DNA from: Mycolicibacterium celeriflavum
GTDB taxonomy: Bacteria; Actinomycetota; Actinomycetes; Mycobacteriales; Mycobacteriaceae
Assembly: GCF_010731795.1 (NCBI RefSeq)
Contig: NZ_AP022591.1
Coordinates: 2,108,001 to 2,172,000, forward strand
Length of the DNA stretch: 64,000 nucleotides
Reading direction: 5' to 3'
Position 1 is the stretch's first letter; the number at the start of each line of letters is the position of its first letter. The position numbers and the translations under genes were made by a program. The notes beneath the pieces are model-generated. The model was not told the DNA's origin and made no database searches. It saw nothing but the letters and a program-made list of their open reading frames with translations. Shown piece after piece: positions 54,847 through 64,000 of this stretch.

Positions 54847-56228
54847 CTACGACCGGTATCGCGCAAGACTTTTCGACCGCCCTCGAAGCGAAGGCGCATC
54901 GCCACCTGTGGGGCCACTTCGCCCGGCACGGCGCCGGCATCACCCCGCCGATCATCACCCGCGGCGAGGGCATCACGATCTGGGACAGCAAGGGTAAGAG
55001 CTACATCGACGGGCTGTCCGGGCTTTTCGTCGTGCAGGTCGGCCACGGCCGTCACGAGCTGGCCGAGGCCGCGGCCAAGCAGGCCGAGCAGTTGGCGTTT
55101 TTCCCGCTCTGGTCCTACGCCACGCCCACCGCCATCGAACTGGCCGAGCGGGTCGCGAACTACGCACCCGGCGACCTGAACCGGGTGTTCTTCACCACCG
55201 GCGGCGGTGAGGCCGTCGAATCGGCGTGGAAACTCGCCAAGAACTATTTCAAGCTCACCGGCAAACCCGGTAAGCACAAGGTGGTTTCGCGGTCGATCGC
55301 CTACCACGGCACGCCGCAGGGCGCGTTGGCGATCACCGGTCTGCCGGTGTTCAAGGCTCCGTTCGAGCCGCTGACACCCGGCGGTTTCCGGGTGCCCAAC
55401 ACGAACTTCTACCGGGCGCCCGCGCCGTATCAGAGCGACGAGAAGGCGTTCGGGCAGTATTGCGCGGACCGGATCGCCGAAGCGATCGAGTTCGAAGGAC
55501 CCGACACCGTCGCGGCGGTGTTCCTGGAACCGGTGCAGAACGCGGGCGGCTGCTTTCCGCCTCCGCCAGGGTATTTCGAGCGTGTCCGCGAGATCTGCGA
55601 CGAGTACGACGTGTTGCTGGTCTCCGACGAGGTGATCTGCGCGTTCGGCCGGATCGGGTCGATGTTCGCGTGTGACGACTTCGGCTATGTGCCCGACATC
55701 ATCACCTGCGCCAAGGGTTTGACGTCGGGCTACTCGCCGATCGGCGCGATGATCGCCAGCGACCGGTTGTTCGAGCCGTTCGACGACGGCAAAACGACGT
55801 TCGCGCACGGTTACACGTTCGGCGGACATCCGGTGTCGTCGGCGGTGGCGCTGGCCAACCTCGACATCTTCGAGCGTGAGGGCCTCAACGACCACGTCAA
55901 GGAGAACGCCCCTAGGCTGCGGGCCACCCTCGAGCGGCTCTACGACCTGCCGATCGTCGGCGACGTGCGCGGCGAGGGCTTCTTCTACGGCATCGAGTTG
56001 GTCAAAGACAAGGCCACCAAAGAGACGTTCTCCGACGAGGAAAGTGAGCGGTTACTGCGTGGCTTTCTCACCCCCGCGCTTTTCGAGGCCGGGCTCTACT
56101 GCCGGGCCGACGACCGCGGCGACCCCGTCGTACAGCTGGCGCCGCCGCTGATCAGCGGTCCGAAAGAGTTCGACGCGATCTACGACATCATGCGCAGCGT
56201 GCTCGACGAAGCAGGCCGACTGCTATAG
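54843..56228 (+). CDS. Class III aminotransferase (diamine/omega-amino acid type)
   Basis: 461 residues from the GTG at 54843, in a GTGA overlap with the regulator; the in-frame TTG at 54831 is less likely. PLP-binding: TTGGGEAVESAWK phosphate cup, Asp in LVSDEVICAFGR, Lys in CAKGLTSGYSPIGAM, and TFAHGYTFGGHP. Fits putrescine-pyruvate or beta-alanine-type transaminases and corresponds to Rv3329. With the aldehyde dehydrogenase it would convert putrescine to GABA in two steps. Confidence 0.87.
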   Translation: MTTTGIAQDFSTALEAKAHRHLWGHFARHGAGITPPIITRGEGITIWDSKGKSYIDGLSGLFVVQVGHGRHELAEAAAKQAEQLAFFPLWSYATPTAIELAERVANYAPGDLNRVFFTTGGGEAVESAWKLAKNYFKLTGKPGKHKVVSRSIAYHGTPQGALAITGLPVFKAPFEPLTPGGFRVPNTNFYRAPAPYQSDEKAFGQYCADRIAEAIEFEGPDTVAAVFLEPVQNAGGCFPPPPGYFERVREICDEYDVLLVSDEVICAFGRIGSMFACDDFGYVPDIITCAKGLTSGYSPIGAMIASDRLFEPFDDGKTTFAHGYTFGGHPVSSAVALANLDIFEREGLNDHVKENAPRLRATLERLYDLPIVGDVRGEGFFYGIELVKDKATKETFSDEESERLLRGFLTPALFEAGLYCRADDRGDPVVQLAPPLISGPKEFDAIYDIMRSVLDEAGRLL

Positions 56229-56251
56229 CCCGACGGCGTAGCGTCGGCGAC

Positions 56252-57262
56252 GTGACTGCGTCTGTGCCTCCGTCAAAGAAGCCGCCGATCGATCCAGTCC
56301 GTTGGCAGCCGCCGCCCGTCGACCCGCTACCCGACCTGCCCTCGGCCGAGCTCACCGTCGTACCGTTGCCGGGAAATGCACCCGAGGACGTGGTCGTCGA
56401 CGCCGACGGCGCCGTCTGGACGGGTGTCGACGATGGCCGAATCCTGCGCATCCCGGCCGACGGCGCGGACCCCGTCGTCGTCGCCACGACCGAGGGCCGC
56501 CCGCTCGGCCTGCACGTCGCCCACGACAGCCGAATCCTGGTGTGCACCAGTCCCGGCGGCCTGCGCTCGCTAGACCCCGCCGGCGGCACACTGGAAACAC
56601 TCGTCGCCGAGGTCGACGACCGGCGGTTGATGTTCTGCTCGAACGTCACCCAATCACCGGATGGCACAATCTATTTCACCGAGTCGACGAGCGCCTTCAG
56701 CTACGCCCATTTCAAGGGGGCGGTGATGGAGGCGCGGCCGCGCGGCAGCCTGTTTCGGCGTGACGCCGACGGCACCGTGCTCACCGCGGCGGCGGGTCTG
56801 TACTTCGCCAACGGGGTGACGCCGACCGCGGACGGTTCGGCGTTGGTGTTCGCCGAGACGATGGGACGCCGGCTGTCGAAGTTCTGGCTGACCGGGGAGC
56901 GCGCCGGCACGGTGACACCGCTTCGGGAGAACCTGCCCGGCCATCCGGACAACCTGTCCACCGGCGCGGACGGCCGCATCTGGTGCGCGATGGTCTCACC
57001 GCTCAACGCCGCGGCCGAATGGCTCGCGCCGCGCTGGCCGGCGCTGCGCAAGCTGCTGTGGAAGCTGCCCGACAGGCTGCAACCGCAGATCAAACCCGAG
57101 GTATGGGCGGTGGCCTTCGATCCCGACAACGGCGAAGTCGTCGCCGGCTTGCGTACCGAACACCCGCAGTTCGGCATGGTCACCGGTCTGGTCGAGGCCG
57201 GCGGCCGACTGTGGATGGGCTGCATCGGTTTCCCGGCCGTCGCGCACTGCGCGCTGCCCTGA
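56252..57262 (+). CDS. SMP-30/strictosidine synthase-like beta-propeller protein
   Basis: 336 residues from a GTG. Propeller repeats such as PEDVVVDADGAVWTGVDDGRILRI, GLHVAHDSRILVCTSPGGL and SNVTQSPDGTIYFTESTS place it in the SMP-30/gluconolactonase or strictosidine-synthase-like lactonase group. No signal peptide or membrane segment. It starts 23 bp after the aminotransferase and may share its transcript. Likely a lactonase or esterase; substrate unknown. Confidence 0.78.
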   Translation: MTASVPPSKKPPIDPVRWQPPPVDPLPDLPSAELTVVPLPGNAPEDVVVDADGAVWTGVDDGRILRIPADGADPVVVATTEGRPLGLHVAHDSRILVCTSPGGLRSLDPAGGTLETLVAEVDDRRLMFCSNVTQSPDGTIYFTESTSAFSYAHFKGAVMEARPRGSLFRRDADGTVLTAAAGLYFANGVTPTADGSALVFAETMGRRLSKFWLTGERAGTVTPLRENLPGHPDNLSTGADGRIWCAMVSPLNAAAEWLAPRWPALRKLLWKLPDRLQPQIKPEVWAVAFDPDNGEVVAGLRTEHPQFGMVTGLVEAGGRLWMGCIGFPAVAHCALP

Positions 57263-57415
57263 CGCCGAGCGCGAGCTTGTTGTACACAAACGTCGAATAA
57301 AGCGTGCGTCGGGCGTGCACCCGGCGCCGACCGCCAGTCACATCCGCAACTTGCATCACAACAGTCACAGCGCGCCTCCGCGGGATCGTCGCGCCCACGG
57401 CTTAATCTGCGCTCG

Positions 57416-58636
57416 ATGGCGAAGTTTCGAATTCCGCTACAACGCGCCGCCGTGCTGGCCGCGGCCTTGTTCGTGGCCGCCGGGCCCGCTGTGGCAAGTG
57501 CTCAGCCGCCAGCTGCGCCGGAGGCCAACGCGTGCCCGTACCGCGAGGTGACCCCGCCGGCTGTCGACGCCTCCGAGGTGCCCAAACCCGGTGAGGCGCC
57601 GCCCGCGCCGCTGCCGGTTCCCGCGACGCCGATGGGCGGCGACAAGTTGGCCGGCTGCGGCGTCATCACCGCGGCGGGAACCCCGCCGCTGCCCAACGAC
57701 GTCTCGGCCGAGGCATGGTTGGTCGCCGACCTGGACACCGGTGACGTCCTCGCCGCCAAGGATCCGCACGGCAGGCATCGCCCCGCCAGCATCATCAAGG
57801 TGCTGACCGCCATGCAGGCGATCAAGGAGTTGCCGATCCATCGCGTCGTCGCGGGCACCGCCGAGGACGCCAGCCAGGAAGGCACCAAGGTCGGAGTCGG
57901 CGAAGGCGGCCACTACTCGATCAACGACCTACTGCACGGATTGCTGATGTACTCGGGCAACGACGCGGCGTTCGCGCTGGCCCGACAACTCGGCGGCTGG
58001 GACACCACACTGAGGAAACTCAACGACCTGGCCCGCAAGCTGGGCGGCCTCGACACCAGGGTGGCGACGCCGTCCGGACTCGACGGTCCCGGCATGAGCA
58101 CGTCGGCCTACGACATGGCGCTGTTCTACCGCTACGCCTGGCGCAATCCGATCTTCGCCGACATCGTTTCGACCCGGACCTTCGACTTCCCCGGCCGCGG
58201 TGACGCCGGGTACCCGATCGAGAACGACAACAAGCTGCTGCTCAACTACCCCGGCGCGATGGGCGGCAAGACCGGCTACACCGACGACGCCGGCCAGACC
58301 TTCGTCGGCGCGGCCGAGCGCGATGGCCGTCGACTCGTCGCCGTTCTCCTGAAGGGCACCCGCCAGCCGATCGCCCCGTGGGCACAGGCAGCCCATCTCC
58401 TCGACTACGGCTTCGCGACGGAACCGGGCACCAGCGTGGGCACCCTGATCGAACCGGACCCGTCGCTCGAACCCAAGCCGGCGGCCGACGGCGCGAACCC
58501 GGGAGTCAACGCCTCGCCGATGCTGTCGAACGTCGACGCGACCCCGGTGCGGGTCGGCGTTGCGATAGTCGGCAGCGTGATCGTGTTCGCGTTGATCATG
58601 GGCGCCCGGTCACTGAACCGGCGACCACAGCACTAA
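57416..58636 (+). CDS. dacB1: D-alanyl-D-alanine carboxypeptidase
   Basis: 406 residues. Signal peptide to ASAQP (~30), a Pro-rich stretch, then the penicillin-binding fold with SIIK (Ser in RPASIIKVL), SGN and KTG (GGKTGYTDD). A C-terminal helix [19 protein letters not shown] tethers it to the membrane. It trims pentapeptides to limit cross-linking of peptidoglycan. Corresponds to Rv3330. It stands alone, with its own upstream gap of 153 bp. Confidence 0.93.
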   Translation: MAKFRIPLQRAAVLAAALFVAAGPAVASAQPPAAPEANACPYREVTPPAVDASEVPKPGEAPPAPLPVPATPMGGDKLAGCGVITAAGTPPLPNDVSAEAWLVADLDTGDVLAAKDPHGRHRPASIIKVLTAMQAIKELPIHRVVAGTAEDASQEGTKVGVGEGGHYSINDLLHGLLMYSGNDAAFALARQLGGWDTTLRKLNDLARKLGGLDTRVATPSGLDGPGMSTSAYDMALFYRYAWRNPIFADIVSTRTFDFPGRGDAGYPIENDNKLLLNYPGAMGGKTGYTDDAGQTFVGAAERDGRRLVAVLLKGTRQPIAPWAQAAHLLDYGFATEPGTSVGTLIEPDPSLEPKPAADGANPGVNASPMLSNVDATPVRVGVAIVGSVIVFALIMGARSLNRRPQH

Positions 58637-58690
58637 AGCGTGTCGAACTCCACAGCGCGGCTCGTTCCTCGCCGCTCGATCGTCGCGCGG

Positions 58691-59641
58691 CTAGACCCAC
58701 CGCCGCAGCAGTCGCTCGGCCTCGTCGCACAGCCGTTCCATGACCTCGGCGGCTGAACACGGTTCGCGCACCATGCCGACGCCCTGTCCGGCGTTGACGG
58801 GCGCCACCCGGTAATCCTCGTCGGCGACCGCTTCAGCGAGAGCCGCGCGGGCGTCGGCGTCGACCAGTTCCTCGCGACCATCGAAGCGGTCCACGAAATC
58901 GTTGCGCAGAACACGCTCGGGAAGCGTTGCCGGCCAGGGATATTCCTGCGCCACGTCGAAAACCCGCGTGGTCACCGTGTCGTCAGCGCTCGCCGCCAGA
59001 AGTGGTACCCGGGCAGCGGGCGACGTCAAAGCTTCGGTGCAGGTGGTGAACACGGTGCCGAGCCACGCGCCGGCGGCTCCCGCGGCCAGTACCGCGGCCA
59101 GCCCCCGGCCGGAGGCGATGCCGCCCGCGGCGAGCACAGGTACGGGCACCGCGTCGAGCACCTCCGCGAGCAACGGCAGGGTGCCGATGCGCGGCTCACC
59201 GTGCCCTCCGCCTTCGGCTCCGCGCGCCACCACCACGTCAACACCGGCGTCGACCGCCCGCCGAGCGGCGGTCACATCGGCCACTTGCACGGCCACCGGC
59301 ACGCCCGCGTCGTGGGCTCTGTGCACCCACGCCCAGTCGTCGCCGAAGCTCACAGCCAACAGCGCCGGCTTCGCCGACAGCGCGACCTCCAGCAGGTCGG
59401 GCTCGGCCTTCAGCACCCAGTGCACGAGACCGATGCCGAACGGATGCGCAAGCCCGGACACGTGCGGCAGTTCGGCCGCCAAGCGCGCGGCCGTCGCCGA
59501 ACTGCCCATCCCGATCATGCCGAGCCCGCCCGCCCGGGACACCGCCGCGGCCAGAGCACCGCCCGCCGCTCCGCCCATCGGGGCGTTGACGATCGGCGCC
59601 GCCAGCCCCATCCGACGGGACCACAGTGTCGACAAGGCCAC
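58691..59641 (-). CDS. Nitronate monooxygenase-family protein
   Basis: 316 residues from a GTG at 59641 (the frame is open further left but that overlaps the riboswitch leader). NAPMGGAAGGALAAAVSRAGGLGMIG is the FMN-binding start of the 2-nitropropane dioxygenase TIM barrel; VVARGAEGGGHGE and VLAAGGIASGRG complete the site, with the catalytic His in GGGHGE. Oxidises alkyl nitronates, or acts as an FMN-linked reductase like FabK relatives. Confidence 0.82.
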   Translation of the reverse strand: MALSTLWSRRMGLAAPIVNAPMGGAAGGALAAAVSRAGGLGMIGMGSSATAARLAAELPHVSGLAHPFGIGLVHWVLKAEPDLLEVALSAKPALLAVSFGDDWAWVHRAHDAGVPVAVQVADVTAARRAVDAGVDVVVARGAEGGGHGEPRIGTLPLLAEVLDAVPVPVLAAGGIASGRGLAAVLAAGAAGAWLGTVFTTCTEALTSPAARVPLLAASADDTVTTRVFDVAQEYPWPATLPERVLRNDFVDRFDGREELVDADARAALAEAVADEDYRVAPVNAGQGVGMVREPCSAAEVMERLCDEAERLLRRWV

Positions 59642-59700
59642 GCAGCGGGACCCTACTCTTTTGCTACCGTGGACGGCGATTGGCATGTGGACCATGCGAT

Positions 59701-59743
59701 CCGGACGAGGGGCACCGTACCCGGCCAGCGACAAGACGGCGCC
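59701..59743 (+). ncRNA. Guanidine-III riboswitch (ykkC-III class)
   Basis: The order of conserved blocks CCGGACGAGG, CCGTACCCGG, then GACAAGACGGCGC matches my memory of the T. fusca class III guanidine aptamer with few changes. It folds as a compact pseudoknot. It lies 14 bp ahead of a SugE/Gdx start, with ACGGAG (59745-59750) as ribosome site, so guanidine binding would expose translation. The gene behind is exactly the exporter this class controls. Confidence 0.85.
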
Positions 59744-59757
59744 GACGGAGTTGTGTG

Positions 59758-60072
59758 ATGGCTTGGTTGATTCTGGTCGTGTCTGGGGTTCTGGAAGCGG
59801 TGTGGGCGTCCGCACTCAGCAAGACGGAGGGCTTCACCCGCGTGGGCCCCTCGGCGGTGTTCGTGGTGGCACTGGTGCTCTCGATGGTCGGGCTGGGCTT
59901 CGCGATGCGCAGCCTGCCCCCCGGCACCAGCTATGCGGTCTGGGTCGGGATCGGCGCGGCGCTGACCGTCGCCTACGCGATGATCACCGGAGCCGAAAGC
60001 GCGTCGCCGATCAAGGTTTTGTTGATCGTCGGCATCATCGGCTGTGTCGTCGGGCTCAAAGCGGTCAGCTAA
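59758..60072 (+). CDS. sugE: SugE/Gdx-type SMR guanidinium exporter
   Basis: 104 residues, four membrane helices. The SMR glutamate is E13 in GVLEAVWASAL, and TSYAVWVGIGA is the signature of the SugE/Gdx branch rather than EmrE. It exchanges guanidinium for protons as a dual-topology dimer. The upstream riboswitch supports this over a multidrug role. Its stop overlaps the convergent YihY gene by 4 bp. Confidence 0.92.
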   Translation: MAWLILVVSGVLEAVWASALSKTEGFTRVGPSAVFVVALVLSMVGLGFAMRSLPPGTSYAVWVGIGAALTVAYAMITGAESASPIKVLLIVGIIGCVVGLKAVS

Positions 60073-61103
60073 CGATCGCGTGTCCAGCGCGAAATCCCCA
60101 GCGCACCAAGCGCTCCCGCTGCGGCGGCGGTCAACACACCGCCCATGCCGACGCCCTCCCGGAGCTGCACACGCGGCGTGATCCGGGCGAGGCCGGGCGG
60201 CTCGACGGGGGCGGCCTCCAAGTTCTCGGTCGACGTGGCGGCCCAAGCCGTGGCGAACAGGATGAGCCTCGCGGTGATGTAGGCGAACACCATCAGGCCC
60301 AGCACCGGGCCGAACGTCGCCCCCGCCGGGCCGGTCACCACCGACCGCAGGTAAATCGACGCCACCTGCTTGAAGATCTCGAACGCCACCGCCGTCAGCA
60401 ACCCGGCGCGTAGCGCGGAGCGCAAGCTGATCGATTCGCGGGGCAGGCGCGCGATGATCCAGGTGAACAGCAGCCAGCTGATCAACACCGAAACCAACAG
60501 CGACACCACCCGCAGCAGGATGCTCATGCCCGGAACATCCTGCAGCCCAACCCATTCCACCGCTTTGCGCGCCAGTCCGGAACTGCTGACCACTGTTAGC
60601 GCGACGGTGAGTGCGATCGCGAGGAACAGGCCCACCATCGCCGTCAGATCCGACAGCTTGGTGCGCAGGAAGCCCTTTTGGTCCCCGCGCATCAGGCCCC
60701 ACATCTGGCTCAGCGCCTCGCGCAGATTCGCCATCCAGCCCAGACCGGCCCACGCGGCGGCGAGCAGCCCGATGACACCGACAGAGGTGCGGGACTCGAT
60801 CGCCGAGTCCATCAGCTCGACCAGTTGGGTGGCGAAGTCACCGGACACCGATGACCTGATCCGGTCCTGGATTTCGGCGAGCAGTTCCGGTTGGCTGGCC
60901 AGGATGAAACCGGCGACGGAGAATCCGACCATCAGCAAGGGAAACATCGCGAAGATCGTGAAGTAGGTGATGCCGGCCGCGTAGAAGTCGCCCTTACTGT
61001 CCTTGTATCGCTCCTGCGCCCGCATGACATGGTCGAACCAGCGGTACCGCGCCCGGAATCGATCGACGAATCCGGGCTTGTCGTCCGGCTCGGCTTGTGT
61101 CAC
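60069..61103 (-). CDS. YihY/BrkB-family membrane protein
   Basis: 344 residues from a GTG. Six hydrophobic segments, starting GDFYAAGITYFTIFAMFPLLMVGFSVAGF, with GLMVFAYITARLILFATAWAAT late. YihY proteins are inner-membrane proteins of unclear function once thought to be RNase BN. Corresponds to Rv3335c. Basic at both ends. It follows trpS by 18 bp on the same strand, so the two are probably cotranscribed. Confidence 0.85.
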   Translation of the reverse strand: MTQAEPDDKPGFVDRFRARYRWFDHVMRAQERYKDSKGDFYAAGITYFTIFAMFPLLMVGFSVAGFILASQPELLAEIQDRIRSSVSGDFATQLVELMDSAIESRTSVGVIGLLAAAWAGLGWMANLREALSQMWGLMRGDQKGFLRTKLSDLTAMVGLFLAIALTVALTVVSSSGLARKAVEWVGLQDVPGMSILLRVVSLLVSVLISWLLFTWIIARLPRESISLRSALRAGLLTAVAFEIFKQVASIYLRSVVTGPAGATFGPVLGLMVFAYITARLILFATAWAATSTENLEAAPVEPPGLARITPRVQLREGVGMGGVLTAAAAGALGALGISRWTRDR

Positions 61104-61121
61104 GCCAGCCTCCCCAACATC

Positions 61122-62150
<1,029 letters not shown>

Positions 62151-62161
62151 TCACAAGCGAT

Positions 62162-63941
62162 TTGTGCACCGTTTGGAGCGGTGAGTGGCTGTTGGGAATT
62201 GCCGGTAGAGGTGTCTGGTGATGGTGAATGGTCGGGTGACCAGTTGTCGACCGGCGGCGATCGGCGGGTTATCCGGTGGCGTGGTGGAGTCGGGTGAGGT
62301 TGAGGGCTGCGGCGGCCAGGTGAAGTTCGGCGGTGACTGCTGTGAGTCCGCGTCGGGCGTAGCGGCGTAGTCCGATGCGGTCTTTGAGGTGTCCGATAAC
62401 GGGTTCCACGGTCGCTGACCGGCGTTGGTATCGCTGTGCCTGATCGGGATCGCGCAGAATGTGACGCATCGCATCAGTCGGTGACAGATCCGGCGGTGGA
62501 GGGCCCTGGCTGGGTTGGTTTTTAGCGTCCCGGTGGACGACTCGGCCGCTGCCGGGGGCGATGAGCCGCTCGGGTCCGGGGCTGGTGAGGTTGGCTTCGG
62601 TGAAGTAGCCGTTGTCGGCCAACGCCAGCCCGATCGTCTTGCCCAACGCATCCATCTGAGCGGTTGCTGCGGCCAAAGCCGGTGTCCAACAATGCAGATC
62701 GTTAGCGTCTTGGGATACGTGCACCCCGATCACGAGGTGATCATCAGAAGACACGATCTGACTGTTGTAGCCCTGAACCGACCCCCCGCCGGAGCCCTCG
62801 ACCATCAACCGCGCCTCGGGGTCGGTCAGATTGACCACAGGTCCTCCCGTGGGGCCGCGACGGGCCTGGTCGCGATCCCGGATGCGTGCGACTGCACCGC
62901 GCCGATCGACCACCCCGGCTGCCTGGTCCTGTTGGGCGCGTCGCAGCCCAGCTTGAGCTTTTCTGAGGTTCTTGCCGATATCGCGGCGCGCCCTGGCTTG
63001 TACGGTCCCGCGCACGTTGATCACCGACGCCAGCCGGTGCTGTTCGCGGGCAATCCTGGCCCGCCACAACCGGACCTGATCGGTACCTGCCGGCGGGGCA
63101 CCCACCACCGTTTCACCAGATTCGACTCGCTGCAGATACTGCTCCTGGCGGTCCTGATCGGCAGCGTCGGCCTCGGCGTCGCAAGCGTCCTGACGTCGGA
63201 TTTCTTCCATCGCTTTTTTGATCGCGGCTACGCGCCCGGCCGGGGTCTTCATCTCCGCCGGCGGCCCCGCGGCGGGCACACCGGCGGCGACCTCGGCGGC
63301 GTCTTCGGCGGCATCGACGGCGGCTGCGTCGCTGACTGCGGCTTCGGCGATCCGGCGGGACTGCTCACGCACCCACTGCCGAGACCGATTGGCTGATTTC
63401 GAGGCGTTGGCAGCGATCTTGGTGCCGTCGATGGCGATCGACTCGATGCGCACCATCTGCGCCTGGGCACACAACCGCAGCACCTGAGCGAACAGGTCGG
63501 TGAACGCGTCGTCGTGCTCGGCGCGGAACCGCGCGATCGTGGTGTGATCCGGGGCGTCTTGAGCGCACAGCACCCGGTAAGCGACATGATCAGCGCACAG
63601 CCGTTCAATCCGGCGCGAAGACCGCTGACCCGAGGCATAGGCATAGATCAACAACGCCACCAACATCTTCGGGTCATAACCGGCTCGCCCGACACCGCCG
63701 GTACGCCGACCAGCGTGAAACGCCGAGGTATCCAACTGCTCGACGGCATCGAGGATGAACCACACCAGATGATCAGCAGCCAGCCAATCCGCCATATTCG
63801 GCGGCAACAGAAACTGCTGATCACGCTCTACCGGACGATAAGAATGAGCCACCCACTCATCCTCGAACCGACCCCGTCACAAACCCGCCAACGACACAAT
63901 CCATTTCGCAACAGCCACTGAGCGCTCCAAAACGTACACAA
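62162..63941 (-). mobile_element. IS1182-family insertion sequence
   Basis: About 1.78 kb. Imperfect inverted ends: 62162-62194 reads TTGTGCACCGTTTGGAGCGG and onward, and the complement of 63909-63941 reads TTGTGTACGTTTTGGAGCGC and onward, some 28 of 33 matching. No clear target duplication was seen. It carries one intact transposase. Its left end is 26 bp from the trpS start. Confidence 0.8.
62269..63852 (-). CDS. IS1182-family transposase
   Basis: 527 residues and apparently intact. N-terminal DUF772-type part (PPNMADWLAADHLVWFILDAV; APDHTTIARFRAEH); catalytic residues Asp in ESIAIDGTKIAAN, Asp in LALADNGYFTEAN, and Glu in ATVEPVIGHLKDRIGLRRY. A charged helical insertion (about 170-310) with RQWVREQSRR and DQDRQEQYL lies between the first two. 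The frame reads through without stops, so the element may be active. Confidence 0.88.
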   Translation of the reverse strand: MAHSYRPVERDQQFLLPPNMADWLAADHLVWFILDAVEQLDTSAFHAGRRTGGVGRAGYDPKMLVALLIYAYASGQRSSRRIERLCADHVAYRVLCAQDAPDHTTIARFRAEHDDAFTDLFAQVLRLCAQAQMVRIESIAIDGTKIAANASKSANRSRQWVREQSRRIAEAAVSDAAAVDAAEDAAEVAAGVPAAGPPAEMKTPAGRVAAIKKAMEEIRRQDACDAEADAADQDRQEQYLQRVESGETVVGAPPAGTDQVRLWRARIAREQHRLASVINVRGTVQARARRDIGKNLRKAQAGLRRAQQDQAAGVVDRRGAVARIRDRDQARRGPTGGPVVNLTDPEARLMVEGSGGGSVQGYNSQIVSSDDHLVIGVHVSQDANDLHCWTPALAAATAQMDALGKTIGLALADNGYFTEANLTSPGPERLIAPGSGRVVHRDAKNQPSQGPPPPDLSPTDAMRHILRDPDQAQRYQRRSATVEPVIGHLKDRIGLRRYARRGLTAVTAELHLAAAALNLTRLHHATG

Positions 63942-63942
63942 G

Positions 63943-64000
63943 TCACCCGATGGCGCGCGGAGTCTCCTGATCCCGAACCTGCTCGAGCGCCCGCCGAGCG
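63943..64000 (-). CDS. Possible C-terminal end of an unknown gene
   Basis: Read on the minus strand, one frame gives ARRALEQVRDQETPRAIG then a stop at 63943-63945, directly against the IS1182-family end. The composition looks coding, but 18 residues cannot be assigned. The gene may have lost its end to the insertion. Confidence 0.3.
   Translation of the reverse strand, partial: ARRALEQVRDQETPRAIG

Overview
The window is a GC-rich chromosome segment of a mycobacterium, most likely a rapidly growing environmental species (Mycolicibacterium type). The middle and right parts follow the gene order of M. tuberculosis Rv3296-Rv3336c as I remember it: lhr, nei, a pseudouridine synthase, glpD2, lpdA, a GGCT-like gene, amiA1-amiB1, deoD, pmmB, upp, satS, add, deoA, cdd, sdhCDAB, sigJ, an aminotransferase, dacB1, a YihY gene and trpS. 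Insertions, losses and two kinds of insertion sequence break this order. No tRNA, rRNA or CRISPR array was seen.

Region by region. 1-13.2 kb is accessory and stress-related: the end of an Nramp-family transporter with two PRC-barrel proteins, a CsbD protein behind a SigF-like promoter, a secreted histidine phosphatase with a repeat tail, an IclR regulator beside two divergent HsaA-like flavoproteins, a cutinase, a UsfY-like membrane protein, a flavodoxin-fold reductase, a PAS-ANTAR protein, a membrane-anchored Mrr-like nuclease, an SDR and a TetR. 13.2-14.6 kb is an IS481-family element, copy 1. 14.6-25 kb holds DNA repair genes (lhr, nei), a DesA3-type desaturase with its ferredoxin reductase and TetR regulator, an enoyl-CoA hydratase, an SDR and a polyproline secreted protein. 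25.5-38.8 kb holds a secreted GH2 glycosidase, glpD2, lpdA, two M20 amidohydrolases, purine nucleoside phosphorylase, pmmB and upp. 38.8-41.7 kb carries a probable type VII secretion pair, one member a WXG-NlpC/P60 fusion, next to satS, in the slot that sapM occupies in M. tuberculosis. 41.7-48.6 kb is nucleoside salvage (add, deoA, cdd) and succinate dehydrogenase. 48.6-50 kb is IS481 copy 2, inverted relative to copy 1. 50-57 kb has an ECF41 sigma factor with its usual carboxymuconolactone-decarboxylase and PPOX partners, then a putrescine-type catabolic set (aldehyde dehydrogenase, Lrp regulator, aminotransferase). 57-64 kb has dacB1, a nitronate monooxygenase, a guanidine-III riboswitch with a SugE/Gdx exporter, a YihY protein, trpS and an IS1182-family element ending 26 bp from the trpS start.

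How the genes connect. deoD, deoA, cdd, add, upp and pmmB form a nucleoside/pentose salvage neighbourhood feeding central carbon, beside the respiratory sdh operon and glpD2. The desaturase pair, EchA and SDR suggest fatty acid work. The most striking non-gene signal is that both IS481 copies sit in the loop of the same kind of 49-bp palindrome placed directly after a stop codon, and each copy carries a different one-base deletion in its transposase. A second, unrelated intergenic palindrome family occurs at 20.0 and 52.6 kb. The riboswitch is a strong match, from memory, to the class of known structure.
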